Of a stretch of DNA of 17,138 nucleotides, positions 7,477-14,911 are shown one piece after another; the first letter of the stretch is position 1; each line of letters opens with the position of its first letter. The notes beneath the pieces were generated by a model. It was not told where the DNA came from, did not search any database, and saw only the letters and a list, made by a program, of their open reading frames with translations. Origin of the DNA: an uncultured Paracoccaceae bacterium (lineage in GTDB: Bacteria > Pseudomonadota > Alphaproteobacteria > Rhodobacterales > Rhodobacteraceae); the NCBI GenBank assembly GCA_937916485.1, contig CALFSV010000063.1, positions 1 through 17,138 of the forward strand. The letters run 5' to 3'. Both the position numbers and the translations under genes were made by a program.

Positions 7477-7998
7477 CTAATTTTCTAACCGTCGCAGAGC
7501 GCCAGGCGCTTCATTTTCTAGCACTAATTCGCCGCGCCAATCGATCCAAATCATGTAGGCATAAGCAAAAGCGCCAAATGCGGACATTGCCGCAATCGCG
7601 CCGCGCACGGGCCAAGTTGGTACGCGCAATGAGCCTTCGCCCTCGTACTCGCCTATACGATAGGCGTCATAGAATGACGGGATCGTACCCCATATCAAAG
7701 CAAGAAAAAGTGCTAGGCCGAAAAGGGATGCTAGGGTGCGTAAGATACGCCGCATCGTTGGTGGTACAGCATCTGAAAGTATCGTCGTGCGCAGCATCGA
7801 GCCTGAGTAGATTGCCAGAGGGATTTGCAAGAACGTGATTGTTACGATTGAGTTTTGTAAAATTTCTTTCGTGCCCGGAATAGGTCGTGTCAGAAAAATT
7901 CTGCCTATCACGTCACCAAAAATGAGAAGTGCGAGAGCGAGCGTCCAGAATGCTGAGATAATATGCAGCATACGAGCGCCCTTAATATGTGCCTTCAT
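7477..7998 (-). CDS. TRAP transporter small permease subunit (DctQ family)
   Basis: This 173-residue membrane protein has four hydrophobic segments (about residues 8-30, 45-66, 85-108 and 130-150), as in DctQ. The VIGRIFLTRPIPGTKEI stretch after the first helix and the LQIPLAIYSGSMLRTTIL stretch in the second match the conserved DctQ pattern. The ATG at 7998 follows AGGGAAA. It is the first gene of the leftward operon and lies directly across a 235-base divergent region from the binding-protein gene. It should form the membrane complex with the large subunit. Confidence 0.92.
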   Translation of the reverse strand: MKAHIKGARMLHIISAFWTLALALLIFGDVIGRIFLTRPIPGTKEILQNSIVTITFLQIPLAIYSGSMLRTTILSDAVPPTMRRILRTLASLFGLALFLALIWGTIPSFYDAYRIGEYEGEGSLRVPTWPVRGAIAAMSAFGAFAYAYMIWIDWRGELVLENEAPGALRRLEN

Positions 7999-8071
7999 TT
8001 TGGCTTTCCCTATACAATACTAGCTTAATGTAAGAACGCTAACCGATGGCGCGTGAGGATCAAGCGCTTAT

Positions 8072-8085
8072 TTAGCGATTGATAA
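8072..8085. promoter_or_regulatory. Possible TetR operator in the TRAP divergent promoter region
   Basis: TTAGCGATTGATAA matches the palindrome TTATCGTTCGATAA at 11 of 14 positions. It lies 74-87 bases before the small-permease start and about 150 bases before the binding-protein start, so it could serve either direction. The rest of the 7999-8233 interval also has a short palindrome GCTTGATAAGC at 8191-8201 close to the binding-protein gene. I found no convincing -35/-10 pair in either direction. Confidence 0.35.
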
Positions 8086-8233
8086 ATTAATTTTGGAATC
8101 GGCCATAGAGTTTCTTGACCACCGCGACGCGATGTGCAGACATTGCGTTACCTGCAACTGATAAAAAAGCCGACTAAATTGGCAAACAGTGCTTGATAAG
8201 CGGTCAAGGCCGCACATCCTGGGAGGAACTTTA

Positions 8234-9301
8234 ATGAAAAAGACAATAACCTTAAGCCTTGGGGCTCTCGCGCTTTCTGCTTTAGCGGCTCCACTCGCGG
8301 CGGACACGTTCACGCTTCGTATTGGCTCTGGCCATCCAAATGGTCCGGCGGTATATGTGACTGATACTGCAAATTTTTTCGTACCTGAAGTTGTGCGCCG
8401 AGTTGCAGCTGAGACAGATCATGAAATCGAATTTGTCGAAGGATATGGCGGCGCAATCGCTGGTGTTGCAGAGACGTTAGAAGCAGTCCAGAACGGCATT
8501 CTTGACGTAGGCGCGTACTGCATATGTTTTGAGCCTGCCAAACTGTTCCTGCACAATTTTCCTTACTACGCGCCTTTCGGATCCCAAGATTCGGCACAAG
8601 CGATGACGGCTGTGCGCTCGGTATATAATGATGTTCCGTGGCTCACCGAGCAGTTCACGAAGGAGTACAAACAAGAATTATTAGGCCTGCATGGTTGGGA
8701 CAACTATCACTTGGGCACGACAGACCCGTGGGATACGGTTGACGACTTGAAAGGTGTCAAAGTTGGTGGCGCGGGTCCGAACTTACCGTGGCTAGAGTTT
8801 GCTGGCGCAATCCCCGTGCAATCAACATTGCCAGATGGCTATCTTTCGCTTCAAACAGGCGTTTATAATGGCTGGTTGATGTTCCCATCTGCCTATCTTG
8901 GCTTCAAATTTCATGAGCCTGCACCCAACTATACATTGGTGGGTTTCGGTGCGATGCCAGTCAATGCGCTGACAATGAACAGCCGAACAATGGCGAGCCT
9001 CCCAGAAGATGTCCAAGCGATTATTCGTGAAGTTGGCCAAGCCTATGAGGACCAATCCGGTGCATCTTTGAACGCAGCCCAAAAGCGTGGACTTGACGGT
9101 TTAGAGGCAGCGGGCGCTAACGTGAAGTCTTTACCCGCGGATGCACGTGCAGGCTGGGCGGAATCACTTGTTGGTTTCCCACAGCAGCAAGCCACTGAAG
9201 CGGACAGCCGTGGCATGCCAGGTAGCGAAGTTTTAAAAGCCTATCTTGCCGCAGCAGAAGCTGCAGGCGTTGAATGGCCAGTGGCCTACGCTGTCGAGTA
9301 A
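8234..9301 (+). CDS. TRAP transporter periplasmic substrate-binding protein (DctP family)
   Basis: This 355-residue protein starts with a typical signal peptide: KK, a hydrophobic stretch, and a probable cleavage after Ala23 in PLAA|DTF. The body follows the DctP pattern, with FTLRIGSGHPNG at the mature start, the NGILDVGAY segment, DLKGVKVGGAG (171-181) and SLQTGVYNGWLM (205-216). The ATG at 8234 has GGGAGG seven bases upstream. In most DctP proteins the motif after DLKG is KIR, with the arginine binding the ligand carboxylate. Here that position is Gly178 (KVGG), so the ligand may not be an ordinary carboxylate. A C-I-C pair (Cys96, Cys98) is also unusual for a periplasmic protein. It is divergent from its membrane subunits and ends in a strong terminator. 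Confidence 0.93.
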   Translation: MKKTITLSLGALALSALAAPLAADTFTLRIGSGHPNGPAVYVTDTANFFVPEVVRRVAAETDHEIEFVEGYGGAIAGVAETLEAVQNGILDVGAYCICFEPAKLFLHNFPYYAPFGSQDSAQAMTAVRSVYNDVPWLTEQFTKEYKQELLGLHGWDNYHLGTTDPWDTVDDLKGVKVGGAGPNLPWLEFAGAIPVQSTLPDGYLSLQTGVYNGWLMFPSAYLGFKFHEPAPNYTLVGFGAMPVNALTMNSRTMASLPEDVQAIIREVGQAYEDQSGASLNAAQKRGLDGLEAAGANVKSLPADARAGWAESLVGFPQQQATEADSRGMPGSEVLKAYLAAAEAAGVEWPVAYAVE

Positions 9302-9328
9302 TCGACGCTTCACAACAACAGAATATAG

Positions 9329-9359
9329 AAAGGCGCGCTCATTTGAAGGCGCGCCTTTT
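9329..9359 (+). terminator. Intrinsic terminator after the TRAP binding-protein gene
   Basis: AAAGGCGCGC (9329-9338) pairs perfectly with GCGCGCCTTT (9349-9358) around a ten-base loop, followed by T. This GC-rich ten-pair stem with flanking A and T runs lies 27 bases after the stop codon, between convergent genes. On the opposite strand the left-hand A run gives a shorter U tail, so it may partly stop the molybdenum hydroxylase operon too. Confidence 0.85.
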
Positions 9360-9370
9360 CCTATGCAAGA

Positions 9371-11755
9371 TTATTTACAGTCTGCCTGATCGAGTGACAT
9401 CAAAATACGTTCTGGCGTCATGGGCATCTGCCAAATGCTTGCCCCCAATGGCGACAATGCGTCGTTCACAGCATTCAATATCGCCGCGGGCGCTCCGCCT
9501 GTTCCCGCCTCTCCCGCACCTTTCGCGCCAAGTATGGATGTCTTAGTTGGCGTTTCGATGTGAGCGATTGTGATTTCTGGCATTTCACTGGCCATGGGCA
9601 CCATATAGTCGGCCATCGTAGCATTGAGGAACTGACCATCGGGCGAATAGTGGCACTCTTCATAAAGTGCGCCACCGATACCTTGGACAACGCCGCCCCG
9701 GATCTGCTCATCCACTAATAAGGGGTTGATGACGCGGCCACAGTCTTCGACAGCCCAGAAGTGCAGCACTTTGACAAAGCCTGTTTCGATATCAACCTCC
9801 ACATGCGCAGCCATTGCGCCGTTTGTGAATACGAATGGGAAATCGGTAACGCGATAATGACGCGTAGCAATTAGTTCGGGGTTGAGATCATTAGGTAGTT
9901 CATTGCCACGATAATATACTGTACGCGCAAGATCTGCTAAAGTCAGGCGCACGGAGCCATCGATATCAGTGACAGCACCACTTTGAATGTCGAGTGTTTC
10001 AACACCTGTTTGCAGCATGACACCTGCCACTTCGAGCACTTGATCCTTCAGTGCTTGCGCTGCTTGCAACATAGCTTCACCGCCAATTCCGGCACCGCGC
10101 GAAGCCCATGTGCCTCCGCCATAGGGTGTGGTTGCGGTGTCGCCTGTAGTGACTTTCACGCGGTTGAGATCAACTCCAAACACACCAGCCGCAATCTGCG
10201 CGAGAATAGCGTTTGTGCCTTGTCCTTGTTCGGTAATTGAAGATGAAATATGAAGCGCACCACCCGCATCAAGGCGCACAGTTGCGCCATCTTGAGATGC
10301 AATAGGCGCCCCGCCAATGCCATAGAACATTGGGCTGGGGTTGGTAACTTCGACCATTGAAACAAAGCCAATTCCGTGGTAGATACCCTTTTTGCGAGCC
10401 AAGGTTTGCCTCACGCGCAGACCATCGTAATCCATCAGATCGGTTAGTTTGCGCAGAGCGCGTTTGTGGCTGAGATCATCAAGCTTCATCCCCGTCGCAG
10501 AAGTGCGCGGGTAACTGTCATCCGCCATCAAATTGATCTCACGCAGCGCAACCGGATCCATACCAATCTTTCGCGCTGCGTCTTCCAGCAAGCCATCCGC
10601 GATTGCCATAGCAATTGGGTGGCCGACGGCGCGGTACTGGCACATCAGCGTTTTGTTCTGGAATACGACGCGCCCTTTCGCGCGGTAATTTTCCATCACG
10701 TAAGGGGCTCCCGTTAGGTTCAGAACTTGATTACATTCAATTGCTGAAGTGCGTGGATACATAGAAAACGGGCCGATGCCAGTAAGATCATCAAAGTCTA
10801 TACCTACGATTTTTCCCGCTTCGGTAACCCCCATCTTAGCTCTCACAATATGATCGCGTGCGTGGATGTCTGTTAAAAAACTTTCGAATCGATCGGCAAT
10901 AAACTTCACAGGTCGTTTGAGTAGTTTAGCGGCTGCCGCTGTCGCAATCTCATCGCCATATGTGTGGATTTTTATCCCGAAAGAGCCGCCGACGTCGTTG
11001 GAAATGACACGTATGTTTTCTTCGGGTAGGTCGAGATGCTTGGAGAATATTACCTGCATCATATGCGGGGCTTGCCCAGAGTAGTAGACGGTAAGTTTGT
11101 TCTCAGAGGGATCATAGTCACACACCGTACCACGAGTTTCCAAGGTGACACCAGTGTGGCGACCAAAGCGAAACTCGCGCTCCACCACATGTACGTCAGG
11201 CGCGGCAAAAGCAGCGTCGATATCGCCTGCGACGACATCGCGTTCCCAAGCAAGGTTGCTTCCAAGTTCTGAGTGAATAATTGGCGCACCCGTATCCAAA
11301 GCGGTCTCCGAATCGACGGCTGCGGGGAGCTCATCATAATCCACATAGACCAGCTCGCAGGCATCTTCGGCTAAAGCGCGAGATGTGGCGATGATCATCA
11401 CAACAGGCTCACCTTGCCAACGCGCCACCCCTACCGCAAGTGGGTGCTGCGGCATGGAGCGAAGGCCTGCGAGATGGGTCAACGTGCCGACATAGGGCGC
11501 GACATGCTTGGCTAAGTCTTCACCAGAGTACACCGCGACCACGCCCTTAGCTGCGCGTGCCCCTTCCGTATCAATCGAGAGGATCTTTGCATGCGCATGT
11601 GGGGATCGTACGAATGCGGCATGCGCCATACGGGGTAGTTTTTGGTCATCAATGTAGCTTCCGCGCCCTTGCAACAAACGCGCCGCGTCTGCGCGGGGCT
11701 CTGGTTTGCCGATGTAGCGATTTGGCTTGTCGAAGATATGCGCCGGACCGGTCAT
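9371..11755 (-). CDS. Molybdenum hydroxylase large subunit (xanthine dehydrogenase/CoxL family)
   Basis: This 794-residue molybdopterin-cytosine-dinucleotide-type catalytic subunit is of normal length for CoxL-like proteins. The N-terminal YIGKPEPRADAARLLQGRG, VGGSFGIK (255-262), TEQGQGT (508-514), GGTWASRG (547-554) and the GAGEAGTGG loop, with Glu749 as the expected catalytic base, are all present. The active-site loop reads CQYRAVGHP (372-380), not the AYxCSFR of true CO dehydrogenase, so this enzyme should hydroxylate an organic ring with water as the oxygen donor. It overlaps the 2Fe-2S gene by ATGA and is last in its operon. No XdhC, CoxD or other cofactor-insertion gene is in view. N-heteroaromatics are the usual substrates of this class in such clusters, but the exact one cannot be read from sequence. 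Confidence 0.93.
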   Translation of the reverse strand: MTGPAHIFDKPNRYIGKPEPRADAARLLQGRGSYIDDQKLPRMAHAAFVRSPHAHAKILSIDTEGARAAKGVVAVYSGEDLAKHVAPYVGTLTHLAGLRSMPQHPLAVGVARWQGEPVVMIIATSRALAEDACELVYVDYDELPAAVDSETALDTGAPIIHSELGSNLAWERDVVAGDIDAAFAAPDVHVVEREFRFGRHTGVTLETRGTVCDYDPSENKLTVYYSGQAPHMMQVIFSKHLDLPEENIRVISNDVGGSFGIKIHTYGDEIATAAAAKLLKRPVKFIADRFESFLTDIHARDHIVRAKMGVTEAGKIVGIDFDDLTGIGPFSMYPRTSAIECNQVLNLTGAPYVMENYRAKGRVVFQNKTLMCQYRAVGHPIAMAIADGLLEDAARKIGMDPVALREINLMADDSYPRTSATGMKLDDLSHKRALRKLTDLMDYDGLRVRQTLARKKGIYHGIGFVSMVEVTNPSPMFYGIGGAPIASQDGATVRLDAGGALHISSSITEQGQGTNAILAQIAAGVFGVDLNRVKVTTGDTATTPYGGGTWASRGAGIGGEAMLQAAQALKDQVLEVAGVMLQTGVETLDIQSGAVTDIDGSVRLTLADLARTVYYRGNELPNDLNPELIATRHYRVTDFPFVFTNGAMAAHVEVDIETGFVKVLHFWAVEDCGRVINPLLVDEQIRGGVVQGIGGALYEECHYSPDGQFLNATMADYMVPMASEMPEITIAHIETPTKTSILGAKGAGEAGTGGAPAAILNAVNDALSPLGASIWQMPMTPERILMSLDQADCK

Positions 11756-12228
11756 ACGCTTGTCTCCTCGATCACGTCACAAATTGCGTTAACGATGGAT
11801 TGATAGCCGGTGCAGCGGCAGTAATTTCCAGAGATATGCTGACGAATGATATCGCGATCTGCACTGCCGCCAGCGTTTACATATCCAAGCGCACTGGCGA
11901 GCATTCCGGGAGTGCAAAAGCCACATTGCAGAGCGTTGTGTTTAGTGAAGGCCGCCTGTAGCTGCGCACTTTGGCCGTTTTCAGCAAGGCCCTCGATTGT
12001 GGTGATCTCTTTGCCGTCAGCTTGCGCTGCAAGCATCAAACACCCGCGAACCGTGTCTCCATTTACGGTTAAAGTACATGCGCCACAAACACCGTGTTCA
12101 CAGCCAACATGGCTACCTGTCAACGAAAGCTCTTCGCGTAGAAAATCGACTAAGTTTAGGCGGGACGGAACGGTTGCGCGCACATCTTCGCCATTAACGC
12201 GTAGGCTGATATCTATATAGCGGCTCAT
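11752..12228 (-). CDS. Molybdenum hydroxylase 2Fe-2S subunit (CoxS family)
   Basis: This 158-residue electron-transfer subunit has two iron-sulfur clusters. The plant-ferredoxin-type cluster is held by Cys43, Cys48, Cys51 and Cys63 (GCEHGVCGAC and RGC). The helical-domain cluster is held by Cys102, Cys105, Cys137 and Cys139 (CGFCTPG and CRCTGY). All eight ligands are present, so it should be functional. It carries electrons from the Mo site to the FAD subunit. The gene overlaps both neighbours by ATGA, which supports a fixed 1:1:1 assembly. Confidence 0.96.
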   Translation of the reverse strand: MSRYIDISLRVNGEDVRATVPSRLNLVDFLREELSLTGSHVGCEHGVCGACTLTVNGDTVRGCLMLAAQADGKEITTIEGLAENGQSAQLQAAFTKHNALQCGFCTPGMLASALGYVNAGGSADRDIIRQHISGNYCRCTGYQSIVNAICDVIEETSV

Positions 12229-13046
12229 GTTGTCATTCCTTTCAGCGCGCGTTTCAAAGCAACCCCAGCAAGACGCTGACGGGTCTTATAATTTGCTTTG
12301 AGATCATCGGTGAAATCGATACTATCGAGGTGTTCGAGAACGGATGAGAAATCGGCTTGTTTTTCAAGTGCCACTTCAAGTTCTGGCACGCGCATTGCAC
12401 GATCTGCTACCCCGAAAAAGGCCGCGCGATATGTGTTCGATGTTTGAGCGATAGCAACCCCTGCGAGGGCGTAATCACCGTGCCGCTGTGTCAGCTCGTG
12501 AAAGCCAAAACGTTGTTCGGACGTTGCAACTGGGATGTGAATTGCTTTGATGAGTTCACCATCCAAAGCTGTTTCGAACATGCCAAGAAAGAAGTCATCG
12601 GCACTTAGCATGCGTGTGCCATCTGGCCCTTCGATTTCGATGTTTGCGTTCAATGCGAGCATCATCGCGGGCATTTCTGCCGCTGGATCAGCAAGCGCTA
12701 GAGAGCCGCCAATCGTGCCACGATTACGGATCGCATCATGGGCGATATGGGGCAGTGCGAGGCTGAATAGTGGGATATGCTTTTGCACTGCAGCATCACC
12801 CTTTAACTCGGCGTAAGACGTCATTGCGCCAATACGGATTGTATCGCTTTCCACCCAAATACCACGCAGCTCGCTTAGATTGACGAGGTCGATCAAGGCC
12901 TCGGGCGCAGCCATTCTAAAATTCATCATCGGCATCAAGCTTTGTCCACCCGCGAGCGGCATAGCTTCGCCATCATATTCGGCGAGCATCGCAACGGCAG
13001 CAGCTAAACTTGCTGGTCGTAGATAGTCAAAGTCTGGAGCTTTCAT
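12225..13046 (-). CDS. Molybdenum hydroxylase FAD-binding subunit (CoxM family)
   Basis: This 273-residue protein has both FAD signatures of the family: AGGQS at residues 32-36 and TIGGS at 111-115 (RNRGTIGGSLALADPAAE). The FHELTQRHGDYALAGVA segment (182-198) is also characteristic. It passes electrons from the iron-sulfur subunit to an acceptor, either a quinone or cytochrome or O2. The ATG at 13046 has AGGAGA just upstream. It is the first gene of the leftward three-gene operon and is divergent from the redoxin gene. Confidence 0.94.
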   Translation of the reverse strand: MKAPDFDYLRPASLAAAVAMLAEYDGEAMPLAGGQSLMPMMNFRMAAPEALIDLVNLSELRGIWVESDTIRIGAMTSYAELKGDAAVQKHIPLFSLALPHIAHDAIRNRGTIGGSLALADPAAEMPAMMLALNANIEIEGPDGTRMLSADDFFLGMFETALDGELIKAIHIPVATSEQRFGFHELTQRHGDYALAGVAIAQTSNTYRAAFFGVADRAMRVPELEVALEKQADFSSVLEHLDSIDFTDDLKANYKTRQRLAGVALKRALKGMTT

Positions 13047-13103
13047 GATGTCTCCTAGCTAGATGGATTCGTCGCCCAACCTTTACGCGACATACAACCT
13101 AAG

Positions 13104-13117
13104 TTATCGAGTTATAA
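13104..13117. promoter_or_regulatory. Possible TetR operator between hydroxylase and redoxin genes
   Basis: TTATCGAGTTATAA matches TTATCGTTCGATAA at 10 of 14 positions, with one arm perfect. It overlaps the candidate -10 boxes of both divergent genes: TATAAA at 13113-13118 for the redoxin and TATAAC at 13111-13116 for the hydroxylase operon. That position fits a repressor site acting on both. Confidence 0.4.
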
Positions 13118-13140
13118 ATAAGGATCAAGCTAGGAATCAA
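13111..13140 (-). promoter_or_regulatory. Possible promoter of the molybdenum hydroxylase operon
   Basis: On the minus strand TTGATT (13135-13140) and TATAAC (13111-13116) are separated by 18 bases, leaving a leader of roughly 60 bases before the FAD-subunit start. On the plus strand TATAAA at 13113-13118 could be the redoxin -10 box, but I see no good -35 for it. Confidence 0.4.
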
Positions 13141-13144
13141 AACA

Positions 13145-13666
13145 ATGACCCAAAAACTTATGCCAGACAGCCAAGCGCCCGAACTTTCATTGCCTTTGGT
13201 TGGCGGTGGAACTTGGGCGCTTGCCGATCAAACCCCAAAAAACTTCACGATGGTGATTTTTTATCGTGGCCTACATTGCCCTGTATGCAAAATGTATCTG
13301 AGCAAGCTAAATGAGCTGACCGATATGGCGGCAGATGCTGGTGTCAACGTAGTTGCCGTGTCCATGGATCCCGAAGATCGCGCAACACAAACCAAATCGG
13401 AGTGGGAGCTTGCCAACCTCGATATCGCATACGGCGCAACGGTAGATGATGTGCGCAACTGGGGGCTTTATCTATCGACAGCCTTCAAAGAAACCGAAAT
13501 CCCCCAGTTTGCGGAGCCAGGTTTGTTTTGGGTGCGTCCAGATGGACGTTTATACCTGATTGATATCTCAAACATGCCGTGGTCACGCCCTGATGTGGGG
13601 TTTTTGCTGTCTAAAGTTAAGTTCGCGATGGACAACAGCTATCCCGCGCGCGGAACGACTGCCTAA
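13145..13666 (+). CDS. Redoxin-domain (AhpC/TSA-like) peroxiredoxin family protein
   Basis: This 173-residue thioredoxin-fold protein has a YRGLHCPVCK active site with Cys45 and Cys48. The CxxC pair, the PDSQAPELSLPLVGGGTWAL start and the VVAVSMDPEDRA segment fit the AhpC/TSA redoxin family. A peroxide- or disulfide-reducing role is expected, in the cytoplasm because there is no signal peptide. The ATG at 13145 has AGGA about nine bases upstream. It is divergent from the molybdenum hydroxylase genes, so it may scavenge peroxide made when reduced flavoenzymes react with oxygen. Its TAA overlaps the TAG of the convergent tetR gene within a four-base junction. The family is clear; the physiological substrate is not. 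Confidence 0.85.
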   Translation: MTQKLMPDSQAPELSLPLVGGGTWALADQTPKNFTMVIFYRGLHCPVCKMYLSKLNELTDMAADAGVNVVAVSMDPEDRATQTKSEWELANLDIAYGATVDDVRNWGLYLSTAFKETEIPQFAEPGLFWVRPDGRLYLIDISNMPWSRPDVGFLLSKVKFAMDNSYPARGTTA

Positions 13667-14319
13667 GTTTGTTTTGGGCCGTTCAATTTGATTTCTAACC
13701 CGGCCATGAGCGCTGTGATTGCATCGGCGATCACGCGGTCTTTGTCGGTGGAGATCGCGCTTTCATAGATTAGATCCCGTACGCCATAATAAAAGATGCC
13801 GCCGTGTGTGACCCACACGAATTCAACTTCGCAGTGTTTTGGAGGGACGTCTGGCAATCCAAACTCAACGCGTGCTTCAATAAGGATGGGTTCCAGAATG
13901 CGCTGACGCACCAGTTGCATGTAACGGCGATTGATGTCGACGCCCTTGAGGCCTGAGAACAGGAATATCCGCATCCATTCGCGATTAAAAATCGCGTCAG
14001 TGTAGACTTTGTAAAACGTATTCAAGCGATCTGCCAAGGGTCGTGAGCGATCACGCAAAAGTGGCTCCCATTCAGGTTGCCAACGTTTGACGTAAACGGC
14101 GTCGTATACTTCTGAGATCAAGTTGTTTTTGGATGGAAAATAACGATACAAAAGCGGTTGAGTGACACCAAGCTTCTTGGCCAAGCCGCGGGTCGAGCTC
14201 TCAAAACCTTCTTCCGCGAAGAACTCAATCGCCTGATTGATAAAATCCTGACGCCGCGCTTCGGACGAGAGCCGTTTGCGCTTTGGTGGCTTATTGGGGG
14301 CTATGTCAGGCTGTGTCAT
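13663..14319 (-). CDS. TetR family transcriptional regulator
   Basis: This 218-residue protein has a basic N-terminus and a classic TetR DNA-binding domain: QAIEFFAEEGFESSTRGLAKKLGV then TQPLLYRYFPSK, with the helix-turn-helix at about residues 44-64. The rest is a helical ligand-binding domain with aromatic-rich FVWVTHGGIFYYGVRD near the C-terminus, consistent with an aromatic effector. I chose the ATG at 14319, with GAGGG six bases upstream and 10 bases after the osmC stop; the upstream start would overlap osmC. It is the only regulator in the window. It probably represses the osmC-tetR, cyclase and other operons through TTATCGTTCGATAA-like sites and is relieved by a pathway compound. The target assignment is inference. 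Confidence 0.93.
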   Translation of the reverse strand: MTQPDIAPNKPPKRKRLSSEARRQDFINQAIEFFAEEGFESSTRGLAKKLGVTQPLLYRYFPSKNNLISEVYDAVYVKRWQPEWEPLLRDRSRPLADRLNTFYKVYTDAIFNREWMRIFLFSGLKGVDINRRYMQLVRQRILEPILIEARVEFGLPDVPPKHCEVEFVWVTHGGIFYYGVRDLIYESAISTDKDRVIADAITALMAGLEIKLNGPKQT

Positions 14320-14329
14320 GAGCGGCCCT

Positions 14330-14821
14330 CTATGCGTCGTGCCAATCGCCGTCAATTTGAAGTCTGTGCCCCACTTCGAGCCCTTGCATCAAGGTGGTCT
14401 CGATGAAGCAGCCCTTCTTGGCGGCCGCCATCAAACGCATCTGGTCCTCCTTGTTCGCAGGGCTGTCAAAATCGATATCCAGATCAAAACCAACAGGCGC
14501 TGTTGTATAAGGATCGTTCCCCATTTGCTCACCCCGCCAATGCAGGCGCGCGTTTACTGTAACCTGTCCGATCGGGATTTTCATTCGTTTGGAAAAAGCC
14601 CTGATCTGGGTCATGATGCAACCTGTTAGCGCCGCCGTGAACAGAGCAAGTGGGGGCGGAGCGGTTGCATCCCCACCATGAAATGGGCCTTCATCTGTTG
14701 CGAGATCATAGGTCTCATTCATCGTTCCAAAATGAACTTTAACGTCGTTGCGCATCTTTCCAGACATGGTTCCAGTGCCCTCAAAGATGATATCGAATGT
14801 CTTCATTTCTGGATCGGCCAT
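14330..14821 (-). CDS. OsmC family protein
   Basis: This 163-residue OsmC/Ohr-fold protein has the two expected cysteines, Cys68 in the ALTGCIMTQIR helix and Cys138 in AKKGCFIE, placed as in thiol-dependent organic hydroperoxide reductases. The N-terminal GEGPFHGGDATAPPPL-type region (here DEGPFHGGDATAPPPLAL, 43-60) leads into the first helix. The ATG at 14821 has only a distant AGGGA. It is first in an operon with tetR, so it is likely induced when the TetR protein is released. A role against organic hydroperoxides or other electrophiles formed during catabolism is inferred. Some OsmC-like proteins have other thiol chemistry. Confidence 0.85.
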   Translation of the reverse strand: MADPEMKTFDIIFEGTGTMSGKMRNDVKVHFGTMNETYDLATDEGPFHGGDATAPPPLALFTAALTGCIMTQIRAFSKRMKIPIGQVTVNARLHWRGEQMGNDPYTTAPVGFDLDIDFDSPANKEDQMRLMAAAKKGCFIETTLMQGLEVGHRLQIDGDWHDA

Positions 14822-14845
14822 GATGTTTGGTATCCCTGATTTAAA

Positions 14846-14859
14846 TTATCGTTCGATAA
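14846..14859. promoter_or_regulatory. Palindromic operator (TTATCGTTCGATAA), probable TetR site
   Basis: TTATCG and CGATAA form a perfect six-base inverted repeat with a two-base centre, a typical size for a TetR-family operator. It overlaps the -10 box of the osmC-tetR promoter, as expected for autorepression. Similar copies exist at 14912-14925, 13104-13117, 8072-8085 and 3238-3251. Confidence 0.65.
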
Positions 14860-14884
14860 AAGCATGAGATCTTATATGTGGCAA
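14856..14884 (-). promoter_or_regulatory. Promoter of the osmC-tetR operon
   Basis: On the minus strand TTGCCA (14879-14884) and TTTTAT (14856-14861) are separated by exactly 17 bases. The -10 box overlaps the perfect palindrome at 14846-14859, which strengthens both calls. Confidence 0.5.
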
Positions 14885-14911
14885 GTCCATTGACTCAGGC
14901 ACGAATTTAAT

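Noticed and set aside
8178..8200. Sigma-54 type promoter before the TRAP binding protein (TTGGCA...TGCTT)
   Set aside because: The GG and GC pairs are eight bases apart rather than ten, so the -24/-12 spacing is wrong.
8068..8313. A leftward small gene overlapping the start of the TRAP binding-protein gene
   Set aside because: It overlaps the signal-peptide region of a well-supported gene on the other strand, has no recognisable domain and no good ribosome site.
9371..13046. Aerobic carbon monoxide dehydrogenase
   Set aside because: The active-site loop is QYRAVGHP rather than AYxCSFR, and the setting is catabolic with no cox accessory genes.
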